Origin: an uncultured Sphingomonas sp.
Lineage (GTDB): Bacteria > Pseudomonadota > Alphaproteobacteria > Sphingomonadales > Sphingomonadaceae
Direction: 5' to 3'
DNA: 64,000 bases
Assembly: GCF_936927845.1 (NCBI RefSeq)
Contig: NZ_CAKZHV010000003.1
Location: 1 to 64,000, forward strand
Shown: one piece after another, positions 36,702 through 45,146 of the stretch
Numbering within the stretch: the first letter of the stretch is position 1
Layout: the number at the start of each line of letters is the position of its first letter
The notes under the pieces: generated by a model
What the model was told of the DNA's origin: nothing
Database searches by the model: none
The model's input: only the letters and a program-made list of their open reading frames with translations
Program-made: the position numbers and the translations under genes

Positions 36702-37688
36702 TCATTGTGCCGCGGGCGTGGGCGCGGGTGCCGGCGTCGATGATGCCGCAGCGGCGCGGTTGGCACGCGCCGCCTCGTCGGCGCTGCTGGTGGGCGACGC
36801 GAACGCGCGGGGCAGCGCCCGCCGCGGCGCGCGCGTCTCGCGGGTCGGGGCCGCAGCGGCGGGCGCAGCCGCAGCACCCGGCGTCGGTTCTGCCAGCGGT
36901 GCAGCGCCGCTCACCCGCGCGGCGAGTGCGCTCGCGCTGATGCGGATGTCCTTGAGCGGACGACTCCCGTCGCCCAGCGGCGTGATCGCACGATCGCCCA
37001 GCGTGATACGCAGCTTGTCGGGACGGCCGACGTTGATCATCGGATCATTGGCGTTCGCGGGCACCTCGAACCGCTCACCCGGCTTCATGGTGCCCAGGTA
37101 CAGCGTCTTGTTGTCGGCATCGTAGACGCGCAGCCAGACCTCGTCCGCGGCCGTCAGCACGACCGGGCCGGTCGTCGCGGCGGGTGTCGGCACGACCGCG
37201 GGGGCGGGCACGGCTGCGGTCACCTGCGCATTGCCGGCGGGCTCGGACGCGCTGTCGCCCGTGCTGTGGAACGCGCCGGTCGTGAACCACAAAAGCGCCA
37301 GGATCAGCACCGCCAGCGCAAGGCCGAGCGCTACGATCACCACGCTGCGCGACGGCCCGCGCGCCGGGTCGGCGATTTCTTGCACGTGATGTTGCGGGCG
37401 CTGCACCGCGCCCGGCGCATTCATCTCTTCCCGGATGTCGCGACCGATCACCACCTGATCAAGCCCGACCACGCGCGCATACGCCTTGGCAAAGCCGACC
37501 GCGTAGGTCGACGAGGGCAGATCCTCCAGCCGGCCGTTCTCGATCGCTTCCAGGAAACGCTGCGTCACGCGCGTGCGCGTCGCGACCTCGGGCAGCGACA
37601 GCCCCTGTGCCTCGCGCGCGGCGCGGAGCCGCTGGCCGACCATCGCCGGTTTCGCGCTCGCCATCTCGCCCGTCTCGCCGTCGCTCAT
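36702..37688 (-). CDS. RodZ-like HTH and DUF4115 membrane protein
   Basis: 328 residues. Cytoplasmic helix-turn-helix domain (about 17-85, VGQRLRAAREAQGLSLPEVA and RFLEAIENG), one membrane helix (SVVIVALGLALAVLILALLW), a periplasmic linker rich in Pro/Ala/Thr and a DUF4115 beta domain (EVWLRVYDADNKTLYLG). This is the RodZ architecture, the MreB-linked shape protein. A long low-complexity Ala/Pro tail follows. In alphaproteobacteria the role in shape is less certain. Confidence 0.85.
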   Translation of the reverse strand: MSDGETGEMASAKPAMVGQRLRAAREAQGLSLPEVATRTRVTQRFLEAIENGRLEDLPSSTYAVGFAKAYARVVGLDQVVIGRDIREEMNAPGAVQRPQHHVQEIADPARGPSRSVVIVALGLALAVLILALLWFTTGAFHSTGDSASEPAGNAQVTAAVPAPAVVPTPAATTGPVVLTAADEVWLRVYDADNKTLYLGTMKPGERFEVPANANDPMINVGRPDKLRITLGDRAITPLGDGSRPLKDIRISASALAARVSGAAPLAEPTPGAAAAPAAAAPTRETRAPRRALPRAFASPTSSADEAARANRAAAASSTPAPAPTPAAQ

Positions 37689-37789
37689 CTTGTTCTCCAG
37701 CGCAGCCCTGCCCCGTTGCTGCGACCGATTACGCGTCTTTCAAACGGACAAGTGAGTGTCAACCGGACGGTCGCCCGCCCGGCGCAGGA

Positions 37790-40060
37790 TCACGCCAATT
37801 CGACGCCCTCAGCGCTCGCCCATTCGCCGAGGGCAGCGCGCATGTCGCGCGGCGGCCGCGCCAGCAACTCGGCCATGTGCGCGCGCAACGCGGCATGATC
37901 GAGCGAACGGATCATCGCCTTGACCGGGCCGACCGCTGCCGGGGTGATCGACAACCGGTCGATCCCCACACCGATCAGCGCCGCGGCCTCCAGCGGGCGC
38001 CCGCCCATCTCGCCGCACACCCCGACCGGCACCCCCGCCGCGCGCGCCTGATCGGCGACGAGCTTGACGAAGCGCAGGATCGAGGTCGACAGCCAGTCGT
38101 AACGCTCCGCCAGCTTGGGATTGGCGCGGTCCGCGGCGAACAGGAATTGCGTCAGGTCGTTGGTGCCGATCGACAGGAACTGCACGCGTGGCAGCAGCAG
38201 GTCGAGCTGGTACGCCAGGCTCGGTACCTCCAGCATCGCGCCGTAGCGGATCTCGATCGGCAGCCGCCGCCCGCGCGAGGCGATCCAGTCGCGCTGCGCC
38301 TCGAACAACGCCTTGGCCTCGTCGAACTCCCAGGCTTCGCTGACCATCGGGAACATGACATTGAGCGTCCGCCCCGCCGCCGCTTCCAGCAGCGCGCGCG
38401 CCTGCGCCTTCATCAATCCGTCGCGCTCCAAGGCGAGGCGCAGCGCGCGCCAACCCATCGCCGGGTTCTCCTCGTCCGGTGCATCGGAGACGAGATACGG
38501 CAGCGCCTTGTCGCCGCCGATGTCGACGGTGCGAAACACGACCGGGCGGTCGCCCGCCGCGTCCAGCACCTCGCGGTAGAGCCGCTGCTGGCGCTCGCGC
38601 TGCGGCAGGGTTGCCGAGACGAGGAACTGGAATTCGGTGCGGAACAGCCCGATCCCGTCCGCGCCCGTCACGTCGAGCGCGGCGACGTCGTCGCGCAGCC
38701 CGGCGTTCACCATCACGGTCACGCGGTGCCCGTCGCGCGTCTCTGGCGCCAGATCGCGCAGCGCGGCATAGGCCGCCTTGCGCTTCTGCCGCAGCACCAG
38801 CTTGGCGTCGAACGCTTCCTCCATCGGCAGCGTCGGGCGCACCAGCACCGAGCCTTCGGTCACGTCGAGCAGCAGCAGGTCGCCCTCTGCGATTGTGCGG
38901 CGCACGTCGCGCACACGGCCCAGCACCGGCACCCCCATCGCGCGCGCGACGATGGTGACGTGCGCGGTCAGCGACCCTTCCTCCAGGATCACGCCCTTCA
39001 AGCGCCGACGATCATATTCGAGCAGCTCGGCCGGCCCCAGGTTGCGCGCGATCAGGATCGTGTCCTGCCTGAGCCCCAGTTGCGCCGCTGTCCCCATCTG
39101 CCCCGACACGATCCGCAGCAGCCGGTTGGACAGGTCCTCCAGGTCGTGCATCCGGTCCTGCAGCAGCGGATCGTCGATCTGGCGCATCCGCTGCCTTGTG
39201 CGCTGCTGCACGCGCTCGATCGCGGCCTCGGCGGTCAGGCCTGAATCGATCGCCTCGTTGATCCGCCTGGCCCAACCCTCGTCATAGGCGAACATCTTGT
39301 AGGTGGCGATCACCTCCTGATGCTCGTCGCCGACGCCGAACTCGGCCTCGCGCGCGATGCGGTCGATCTGCTCGCGCATCTTGTCGAACGCGGCATAGAC
39401 GCGGTGGCGCTCGGCCTCGGTGTCTTCGGCGACCGTATGCTCGATCGTGACGCGCGGCTGGTGGAACACCGCGCATCCCGCCGCCATGCCGTCGACCAGT
39501 TTCTGGCCCGAAATGCGGACGGTGGCGGTCGACTGCACGCGGTCCTTGGGCCCACCCTGATCGATCAGACCGGCATTGGCGATCAGCTCGGACAGCACCA
39601 TCGCCACGGTCTGCAACGCCTCGATCTCGATATCGGCGTAGCGGCGCGGATCGGCGTGCTGAACCGCCAGCACCCCCACCGAGCGCTCACGCCGGACGAT
39701 CGGGACGCCCGCGAAGCTGTGGTAGCGATCCTCGCCCGTCTCCGGCTTGTAGGCGAAATCGGGATGGCTCGCCGCCTCGTCGAGGTTCAGGATCTCGTTC
39801 TGCTCGGCGATCGTGCCGACCAGCCCCTCGCCCATCGCCAGCTTGGTGACGTGCACCGCCTCTGGTGCGAGGCCGCGGGTCGCGAACAGCTCCAGTACGC
39901 CTTCGCGCAGCAGGTAGATCGAACAGACTTCGCTATCCAGCGCCTCGCCGATGATCTCCACCACCTGGTTCAGCTTGGCCTGCGCCGGACTGCGCGCCGC
40001 CATAACGTCGTGCAGGCGGGTCAGGATTTCACGAGCGGAGGCGGCGGCGGAGACGGGCAT
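37790..40060 (-). CDS. ptsP: Phosphoenolpyruvate-protein phosphotransferase PtsP (GAF-EI)
   Basis: 756 residues: an N-terminal GAF domain (about 15-165), then enzyme I domains. The active-site His is in GSLTAHVTIVARAMG, the PEP-binding core includes GIGLFRTEFQFL and FRTVDIGGDK, and the C-terminal barrel carries VGVCGEMGG with the catalytic Cys. This nitrogen-PTS enzyme I phosphorylates NPr from PEP and acts in regulation, not sugar uptake. ATG start. Upstream is a small membrane gene; downstream rodZ-like after 101 bp. Confidence 0.95.
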   Translation of the reverse strand: MPVSAAASAREILTRLHDVMAARSPAQAKLNQVVEIIGEALDSEVCSIYLLREGVLELFATRGLAPEAVHVTKLAMGEGLVGTIAEQNEILNLDEAASHPDFAYKPETGEDRYHSFAGVPIVRRERSVGVLAVQHADPRRYADIEIEALQTVAMVLSELIANAGLIDQGGPKDRVQSTATVRISGQKLVDGMAAGCAVFHQPRVTIEHTVAEDTEAERHRVYAAFDKMREQIDRIAREAEFGVGDEHQEVIATYKMFAYDEGWARRINEAIDSGLTAEAAIERVQQRTRQRMRQIDDPLLQDRMHDLEDLSNRLLRIVSGQMGTAAQLGLRQDTILIARNLGPAELLEYDRRRLKGVILEEGSLTAHVTIVARAMGVPVLGRVRDVRRTIAEGDLLLLDVTEGSVLVRPTLPMEEAFDAKLVLRQKRKAAYAALRDLAPETRDGHRVTVMVNAGLRDDVAALDVTGADGIGLFRTEFQFLVSATLPQRERQQRLYREVLDAAGDRPVVFRTVDIGGDKALPYLVSDAPDEENPAMGWRALRLALERDGLMKAQARALLEAAAGRTLNVMFPMVSEAWEFDEAKALFEAQRDWIASRGRRLPIEIRYGAMLEVPSLAYQLDLLLPRVQFLSIGTNDLTQFLFAADRANPKLAERYDWLSTSILRFVKLVADQARAAGVPVGVCGEMGGRPLEAAALIGVGIDRLSITPAAVGPVKAMIRSLDHAALRAHMAELLARPPRDMRAALGEWASAEGVELA

Positions 40061-40088
40061 GGCGCGGAGGCTAACAGACGCGGGTGTC

Positions 40089-40120
40089 GGGTGCCACGCA
40101 ACATATCGTTGGCGGCACCC
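40089..40120 (-). terminator. Hairpin downstream of the small His-rich gene
   Basis: GGGTGCC / GGCACCC inverted repeat with an 18-nt spacer between the end of the gene at 40127 and the ptsP start. No clear T tract on the minus strand; weak evidence for termination. Confidence 0.35.
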
Positions 40121-40126
40121 AAGCGC

Positions 40127-40453
40127 TCACGCGGCGTGCTTGGCGTCGTGATCGGGCTTCGGCTTGTGTGCGCCCTTGGGGCCTTTGCCCTTGTGGCTGG
40201 ACTTGGGCGACTTCTTCCCCTTGGGCTTATCGCGCTCCTCCAGCATGTACACGCCCGCGGCCAGCGCGAGCGCGGCGGCACCGATCCCGATCGCCGCGCC
40301 GATGGCAAGCGAACGGTTTCCGTCGTGCTTGTCGGGGGTTCTGGCGACCGGGCGATCGGTCGGCGCAGAGGTCGCGTGGGGATGGGGCGGCTCGTGGATC
40401 GGGTAAGGCGATTGATTGTCCTTGGGCACGGGCGGCGTGTGCGAGTGCGACAT
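40127..40453 (-). CDS. Small membrane protein with Lys/His-rich tail
   Basis: 108 residues beginning MSHSHTPPVPKDN. A polar Pro/His-rich N-terminal half is followed by one membrane helix (LAIGAAIGIGAAALALAAGVYML) and a highly basic Lys/Gly/His tail (KGKKSPKSSHKGKG). No family recognised. Composition and the helix suggest a genuine small inner-membrane protein rather than chance. No ribosome-binding site stronger than GAGG upstream. Independent of ptsP as far as can be seen. Confidence 0.55.
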   Translation of the reverse strand: MSHSHTPPVPKDNQSPYPIHEPPHPHATSAPTDRPVARTPDKHDGNRSLAIGAAIGIGAAALALAAGVYMLEERDKPKGKKSPKSSHKGKGPKGAHKPKPDHDAKHAA

Positions 40454-40640
40454 GCGGGGCTCCTCGAATGGTAGAAGCGCTCAACGCAGCGGCGTGATGT
40501 CGGCTCCCTTAGCCATTCACACACTTAATATCGCCCTGGTGAAGACGACTAGCCTCCGGCGGCAAGGTTTTCACCCGAACAAGGCTGTACAATCCCCGCG
40601 CACCATGGATGATGGTGAGGTAATCGGGGGGACAAACGAC

Positions 40641-41057
40641 ATGAAGTGGATCATTGCCAGCGCTGTTCTCATCGCCGGCAGTCCGACGCTTGCACAGCAG
40701 ACTGCACCCAGTTTCTGTGCGCGACTGGCGCCGCAAATCGGCTTGCACGCCGCTGGCAAGCCCGGTCTCTACGAAGGCCGACTGATCTCCGGTCTGAAAG
40801 CCGCATTCATCGGTGGCTCGGCATCGATCGCGTTCGGCGTGGAATCGGTCGGCAGCGCCTCACCCGAGGACGAGGCCGCGTTGCGCAAAGCCTGCACCGT
40901 CACCAAGGCCGAATATCGCTGCGTCATCGACCGGCCGATGGTGCTGACGGTATCCAGCAGCAAGGGCGATGGCCGAGCCGAGGCGCAACCGGGCGAAAAG
41001 GCGCTGGTGACAACGAAGGGCATGCGGGTGCGCTGCGCCGACGGTATCACCAGCTGA
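40641..41057 (+). CDS. Exported hypothetical protein
   Basis: 138 residues. A clear signal peptide (MKWIIASAVLIAGSPTLAQQ) and three Cys in the mature part (SFCARLAPQIG, RKACTVTKAEYRC, MRVRCADG). No homologous family recognised. Start is supported by a purine-rich GGGGGGAC just upstream. Local sequence is slightly less GC-rich than neighbours. Probably periplasmic. Confidence 0.7.
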   Translation: MKWIIASAVLIAGSPTLAQQTAPSFCARLAPQIGLHAAGKPGLYEGRLISGLKAAFIGGSASIAFGVESVGSASPEDEAALRKACTVTKAEYRCVIDRPMVLTVSSSKGDGRAEAQPGEKALVTTKGMRVRCADGITS

Positions 41058-41184
41058 TCCGGCGACAATACGTTGGGCGACGTTGCTAGCGGGCTATCAA
41101 CGCTGACAGGCGATCGGTCACGGCGTGCATACCGCGCTCATCTGCATGGGTCAGCGTTCGCGACCGCTGACGTGACCCAGCCTC

Positions 41185-42213
41185 TCACCCCGCGTCGAAC
41201 AGTCCGTCCTGGCTGCCCGCGGGCGGGTTGAGCCCCAGATGCTTCCACCCGCCCGCATTCAGTACGCGGCCGCGCGCGGTGCGCGCGACGAGGCCGAGCT
41301 GGATCAGATACGGCTCGATCACCTCCTCGATCGTGTCGCGCGGCTCGGACAGGCCGGCGGCTAGCGTTTCGACACCCACCGGGCCGCCGCGGTACACGTC
41401 GGCGATCATGTGGAGGTAGCGCCGATCCATCGCGTCGAGCCCGAGCTGGTCGACCTCCAACCGGTTGAGCGCGCGGTCGGCGGCGCCGGCGTCGACCACC
41501 GCCGCGCCCGCGACGCTCGCGAAATCGCGCACGCGGCGCAGCAGCCGCCCGGCGATGCGCGGGGTGCCACGCGACCGCCTGGCGACCTCGGCCGCGCCAT
41601 CGGGCGCGATGCTCATGTCGAGCAACCCGGCGGCGCGCGTCACCACGCGGGTCAGTTCGTCGACCGAGTAGAATTGCAATCGCAGCGGAATGCCGAAGCG
41701 GTCGCGCAACGGGGTCGTCAGCAATCCCTGCCGCGTTGTCGCGCCCACCAGCGTGAAGCGCGGCAGGTCGATCCGCACGCTGCGCGCCGACGGCCCTTCG
41801 CCGATCATCAGATCGAGCGCGCGATCCTCCATCGCGGGGTAGAGCACTTCCTCGACCGCGGGCTGGAGCCGGTGAATCTCGTCGATGAACAGCACGTCGC
41901 CGTCCTCGAGATTGGTCAACAGCGCGGCAAGATCGCCCGACTTGGCGATGACCGGGCCAGAGGTGGCGCGGAACCCCACCCCCATCTCGCGCGCGACGAT
42001 CTGCGCCAGCGTGGTCTTGCCCAGCCCCGGCGGTCCGAAGAACAGCACGTGGTCGAGCGCGTCGCCGCGCCCGCGCGCCGCATCGATGAACACGCGCAGA
42101 TTCTCGCGCGCCGCCTTCTGCCCGACGAAATCGTCGAGGCTGCGCGGGCGCAGCGCGGCGTCGACGTCCTCGGGCCGCCTGGCGGGGGTGAGCAGGCGTT
42201 CGGTATCGGTCAC
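41185..42213 (-). CDS. ruvB: Holliday junction branch migration helicase subunit RuvB
   Basis: 342 residues from a GTG. AAA+ motor of RuvABC: Walker A GPPGLGKTT (60-68), Walker B LFIDEIHRL, sensor 1 LVGATTRQG, and the C-terminal winged helix ending in RGRVLNAGGWKHLGL. It drives Holliday-junction branch migration with RuvA. The start overlaps the HAD gene stop (GTGA), placing a non-recombination gene between ruvA and ruvB. Confidence 0.97.
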   Translation of the reverse strand: MTDTERLLTPARRPEDVDAALRPRSLDDFVGQKAARENLRVFIDAARGRGDALDHVLFFGPPGLGKTTLAQIVAREMGVGFRATSGPVIAKSGDLAALLTNLEDGDVLFIDEIHRLQPAVEEVLYPAMEDRALDLMIGEGPSARSVRIDLPRFTLVGATTRQGLLTTPLRDRFGIPLRLQFYSVDELTRVVTRAAGLLDMSIAPDGAAEVARRSRGTPRIAGRLLRRVRDFASVAGAAVVDAGAADRALNRLEVDQLGLDAMDRRYLHMIADVYRGGPVGVETLAAGLSEPRDTIEEVIEPYLIQLGLVARTARGRVLNAGGWKHLGLNPPAGSQDGLFDAG

Positions 42214-42932
42214 TCAGGCACTTCCAGTTGCGCGGCGAGCGCGGTGAGGCTGTCGGCCTCGTAATCCCAGTCCTGCCGCTGATCGCGGTCGGGCGCGGGT
42301 GCGCCGCCATATTCCATCGGCCGCTCGATATAGGCGGTCATCAGCCCCGCCTTGCGCGCCGCGGCGAGATCACTGTGGTGCGCGGCGACGAGGCAGAAGT
42401 CGCCCGGCTCAACCCCGCACGCCGCGGCCGTGGAGAGGTAAACCTCACGCGACGGCTTGAACGCGCGCGCGTGCTCGGCGCCGAGGATCGCGTCCCACTC
42501 GAGCCCGGCGCGACGCGAGAGCTCGATCATCAACGCTACATTGCCGTTCGACAGCGTGACGACGGGCGCGAGCGCGCGCAACCGCGCCAGCCCGGCGACC
42601 GGGTCGGGCCAGGCATCGAGCCGGTGCCACGCGTGCGCCCAGTCGGTGACGAGCGCGGGATCGAGCGCCTCCGCGTCGATGCCGTGGTGGTCGAGCAGGT
42701 CGACCAGCATCTCGCGGTGGAGCACGTCGAGGATCACGAAGTCGCGCCCGCCCTCGCGCACCTTCGCCATCGCGGGCTGGTAGCGCGCGCGCCATGCGTC
42801 GGCGAAGTGCTCGGCGTCGAGGTCGTTGCGACCGATCCGCGCGAGGAACGTCGCGCTCTCGCGCGCGATGCTGGTGCGCCAGTCGACGACGGTGCCGAAC
42901 ACGTCGAAGCCGAAGGCTTTTGGTCGTATCAC
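42210..42932 (-). CDS. HAD hydrolase, haloacid dehalogenase type II-like
   Basis: 240 residues of the HAD superfamily. Nucleophile Asp10 in FDVFGTVVDW, motif II LSNGN, Lys in AFKPSREVY and motif IV ending VAAHHSDLAAA. The sequence is closest in pattern to (S)-2-haloacid dehalogenases, but many such proteins act on other substrates. GTG start overlapping the ruvA stop, and stop overlapping the ruvB GTG, so it is fully embedded in the ruv operon. Link to recombination unknown. Confidence 0.88.
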   Translation of the reverse strand: MIRPKAFGFDVFGTVVDWRTSIARESATFLARIGRNDLDAEHFADAWRARYQPAMAKVREGGRDFVILDVLHREMLVDLLDHHGIDAEALDPALVTDWAHAWHRLDAWPDPVAGLARLRALAPVVTLSNGNVALMIELSRRAGLEWDAILGAEHARAFKPSREVYLSTAAACGVEPGDFCLVAAHHSDLAAARKAGLMTAYIERPMEYGGAPAPDRDQRQDWDYEADSLTALAAQLEVPE

Positions 42933-43525
42933 TTCGCCGCCTTCCTGAGTGCCAGCCGCACCAATGCGTCGAGCGTCGCCGTGTCACCCAGTTCTTCCTC
43001 CGCCGCCGCGACCGCGGCGCTCGCCTCGGCGGGGCGGAAACCGAGGTTGAGCAGCGCCGACACTGCGTCAGCGCCCGCACCCGCCGGGATCACCTGCGCC
43101 GCCGCGGCTGGGCCGATCGCGATGCCGCCGACCTTGTCCTTCAACTCGCGCACGATCCGCTCGGCGAGCTTCGGCCCGACGCCGTTGGCGCGCGCGACCG
43201 TTGCCTTGTCCTGCGCCATCACCGCGCGGCTGATGTCGTTGGGCTCGAGCGCGGAGAGGATCGCGAGCGCGACGCGCGCGCCCACTCCCTGCACGCCCGT
43301 CAGCAGCCGGAACCAGTCACGCTCGGCCGCGGTCGCGAAGCCGACCAGCCGCAGGAAGTCCTCGCCGACGAGCAGGTCGGTGTGAAGCACGCACGCTTCA
43401 CCGGCGGGGCCGAGCGCCGCGAGCGTGCGAGCGGAGGCACCGACCAGATAGCCGACGCCGCCGACGTCGATCACCGCATGGTCGACGCCGGTCGATTCGA
43501 GTCGACCTTTCAAATGCGCGATCAT
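42929..43525 (-). CDS. ruvA: Holliday junction DNA-binding subunit RuvA
   Basis: 198 residues. OB-fold N-terminal domain (MIAHLKGRLESTGVDHAVIDVGGVGY in two blocks), then two helix-hairpin-helix motifs (LLTGVQGVGARVALAIL and ANGVGPKLAERIVRELKDK), and a C-terminal RuvB-binding domain (ALLNLGFRPAEASAAV). RuvA binds the four-way junction and recruits RuvB. ATG start; about 240 bp of repeat-containing DNA separates it from ruvC. Confidence 0.97.
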   Translation of the reverse strand: MIAHLKGRLESTGVDHAVIDVGGVGYLVGASARTLAALGPAGEACVLHTDLLVGEDFLRLVGFATAAERDWFRLLTGVQGVGARVALAILSALEPNDISRAVMAQDKATVARANGVGPKLAERIVRELKDKVGGIAIGPAAAAQVIPAGAGADAVSALLNLGFRPAEASAAVAAAEEELGDTATLDALVRLALRKAAK

Positions 43526-43614
43526 CGGGTAGGAGGCCGGAGTGCAGTCATACGGCGGAACCTAACAGGAACGCAGGGGAAGCGGGAGGGGGAATGCGCT
43601 TGTGTGACCGGTGA

Positions 43615-43707
43615 GAAGAAGCGGGTTCCGGATCAAGCCCGGGATGACGAGAGAGGCTATGTTCAACGCACCGCCTTCCCGAACTTGATCCGGGGTCCCG
43701 CTTCTTC
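43615..43707. repeat. Dispersed intergenic repeat, inverted pair (copy C)
   Basis: Reverse copy at 43615-43649 and forward copy at 43676-43707 of the same unit as at 8459. It interrupts the ruv cluster between ruvC and ruvA and could limit read-through. An 11-bp direct repeat CTAGCCAACAT occurs twice in tandem at about 43715-43737. Confidence 0.75.
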
Positions 43708-43769
43708 GATCGATCTAGCCAACATCTAGCCAACATAGTTAAGCAGCGGAAATCGCGTCCCGCTCTCCC

Positions 43770-44288
43770 CTACGCCATCACCCTCGCCCGCCGCATCATG
43801 CCCTCCTGGCTCGCGAGGTGATGCGCGTGGGTGATCGCGACCGCGAGCGCGTCCGCGGCGTCGGGGCCGGCGAGCTTGGCGCCCGGCAGCAGATGGCCGA
43901 GCATCGCCTGTATCTGGCGCTTCTCCGCGCCGCCGGTTCCCACCACCGCCTTCTTCACCGCGCTCGGGTGATATTCACCGACGATCAGCCCCGAGGCGGC
44001 GGCGGCGAGCAGCACCGCGCCGCGCGCCTGCCCCAGCTTCAGCGTCGACTGCGCGTTGCTGTTGCCCAGCACCTCCTCGACCGCCGAACTGTCGGGCTTC
44101 TCCGCGCGGATCACGTCGATCAGCGCGGAATGGAGGTTCCACAACCGCCGGGCGAGCGGCATCGTCGTGTCGGTCTTGATCTGCCCGTTGGCGACATGCG
44201 TCAGCCGGTTGCCCTCGGCCCGGATCACGCCCCACCCCGTCGTGCCGAGCCCGGGGTCCATGCCGAGGATGATGAGGGGCTTGGTCAG
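43770..44288 (-). CDS. ruvC: Crossover junction endodeoxyribonuclease RuvC
   Basis: About 172 residues. RNase H-like resolvase that cuts Holliday junctions: catalytic Asp in LGMDPGLGTTGWG, Glu in AVEEVLGNSN, and the C-terminal GPDAADALAVAITHAH supplying two more acidic residues. No ATG, GTG or TTG lies at the expected start; the best candidate is CTG at 44288, overlapping the yebC stop (CTGA) with GGAGA about 8 nt upstream. Confidence 0.93.
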   Translation of the reverse strand: MTKPLIILGMDPGLGTTGWGVIRAEGNRLTHVANGQIKTDTTMPLARRLWNLHSALIDVIRAEKPDSSAVEEVLGNSNAQSTLKLGQARGAVLLAAAASGLIVGEYHPSAVKKAVVGTGGAEKRQIQAMLGHLLPGAKLAGPDAADALAVAITHAHHLASQEGMMRRARVMA

Positions 44289-45028
44289 CCGAGCTTCTCC
44301 ATCACGGCGTCGGACACTTCGTAATTGCCCCACACCGTTTGCACGTCGTCGTCGTCGTCGAGCGTGTCGATCAGCTTGAACAGCGTCGCCGCATCGGCCT
44401 CGCCGACCTCGACCATCGTCTGCGGCCGCCACGCGAGCTTCGCGCTCTCCGCTTCGCCCAGCACCGGTTCCAGCGCCTTGGCGACTTCGTGCAGATCGCC
44501 CTGCGCCGTCCAGACCTCGTGGCCTTCCTCGGTCGAGGTGACGTCCTCCGCCCCCGCCTCGAGTGCGGCCTCGAACACCTTGTCGGCGTCGCCCGCCTTC
44601 GCCGGATAGGTGATGAGGCCGACGCGGTCGAAGCCGTGGCTGACCGAGCCCGCGGTGCCGAGATTGCCGCCGTTCTTCGACACCGCGGTACGCACGTTGG
44701 TCGCGGTGCGGTTGCGGTTGTCGGTCAGCGCCTCGATGATCAGCGACACGCCGCCCGGACCGAAGCCCTCGTAGCGGATTTCCTCGTAATTCTCGGTGTC
44801 GCCCTTCGATGCCTTGTCGATCGAGCGCTGGATATTGTCCTTGGGCACCGACTGCGCCTTGGCGGCATTGATCGCGGCGCGCAGGCGCGGGTTCATGTCA
44901 GGGTCGGGCAGGCCCATCTTGGCTGCCACGGTGATTTCGCGGCTGAGCTTGGAGAACATGCTGGAGCGCTTCTTATCCTGCGCGCCCTTGCGGTGCATGA
45001 TGTTCTTGAATTTGGAATGGCCGGCCAT
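44285..45028 (-). CDS. YebC/PmpR family protein
   Basis: 247 residues of the YebC/TACO1 family. The start MAGHSKFKNIMHRKGAQDKKR and the motifs VPKDNIQRSIDKA and YEGFGPGGV are diagnostic. Members are described as transcriptional regulators or as factors that relieve ribosome stalling. A yebC-ruvC-ruvA-ruvB order is common in proteobacteria; here a HAD gene is inserted. Cytoplasmic. Confidence 0.96.
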   Translation of the reverse strand: MAGHSKFKNIMHRKGAQDKKRSSMFSKLSREITVAAKMGLPDPDMNPRLRAAINAAKAQSVPKDNIQRSIDKASKGDTENYEEIRYEGFGPGGVSLIIEALTDNRNRTATNVRTAVSKNGGNLGTAGSVSHGFDRVGLITYPAKAGDADKVFEAALEAGAEDVTSTEEGHEVWTAQGDLHEVAKALEPVLGEAESAKLAWRPQTMVEVGEADAATLFKLIDTLDDDDDVQTVWGNYEVSDAVMEKLG

Positions 45029-45146
45029 CGTAACCCTGCAAACTGAAACGTTGCTCGGCTCTTAGAGCGGGCGGGCGCTGCGCTCAACCGTGGCCGGCCG
45101 AGTCGCGGCCTTGCTCCCGCCACACGCGCCGGGCACATGCACCGCC

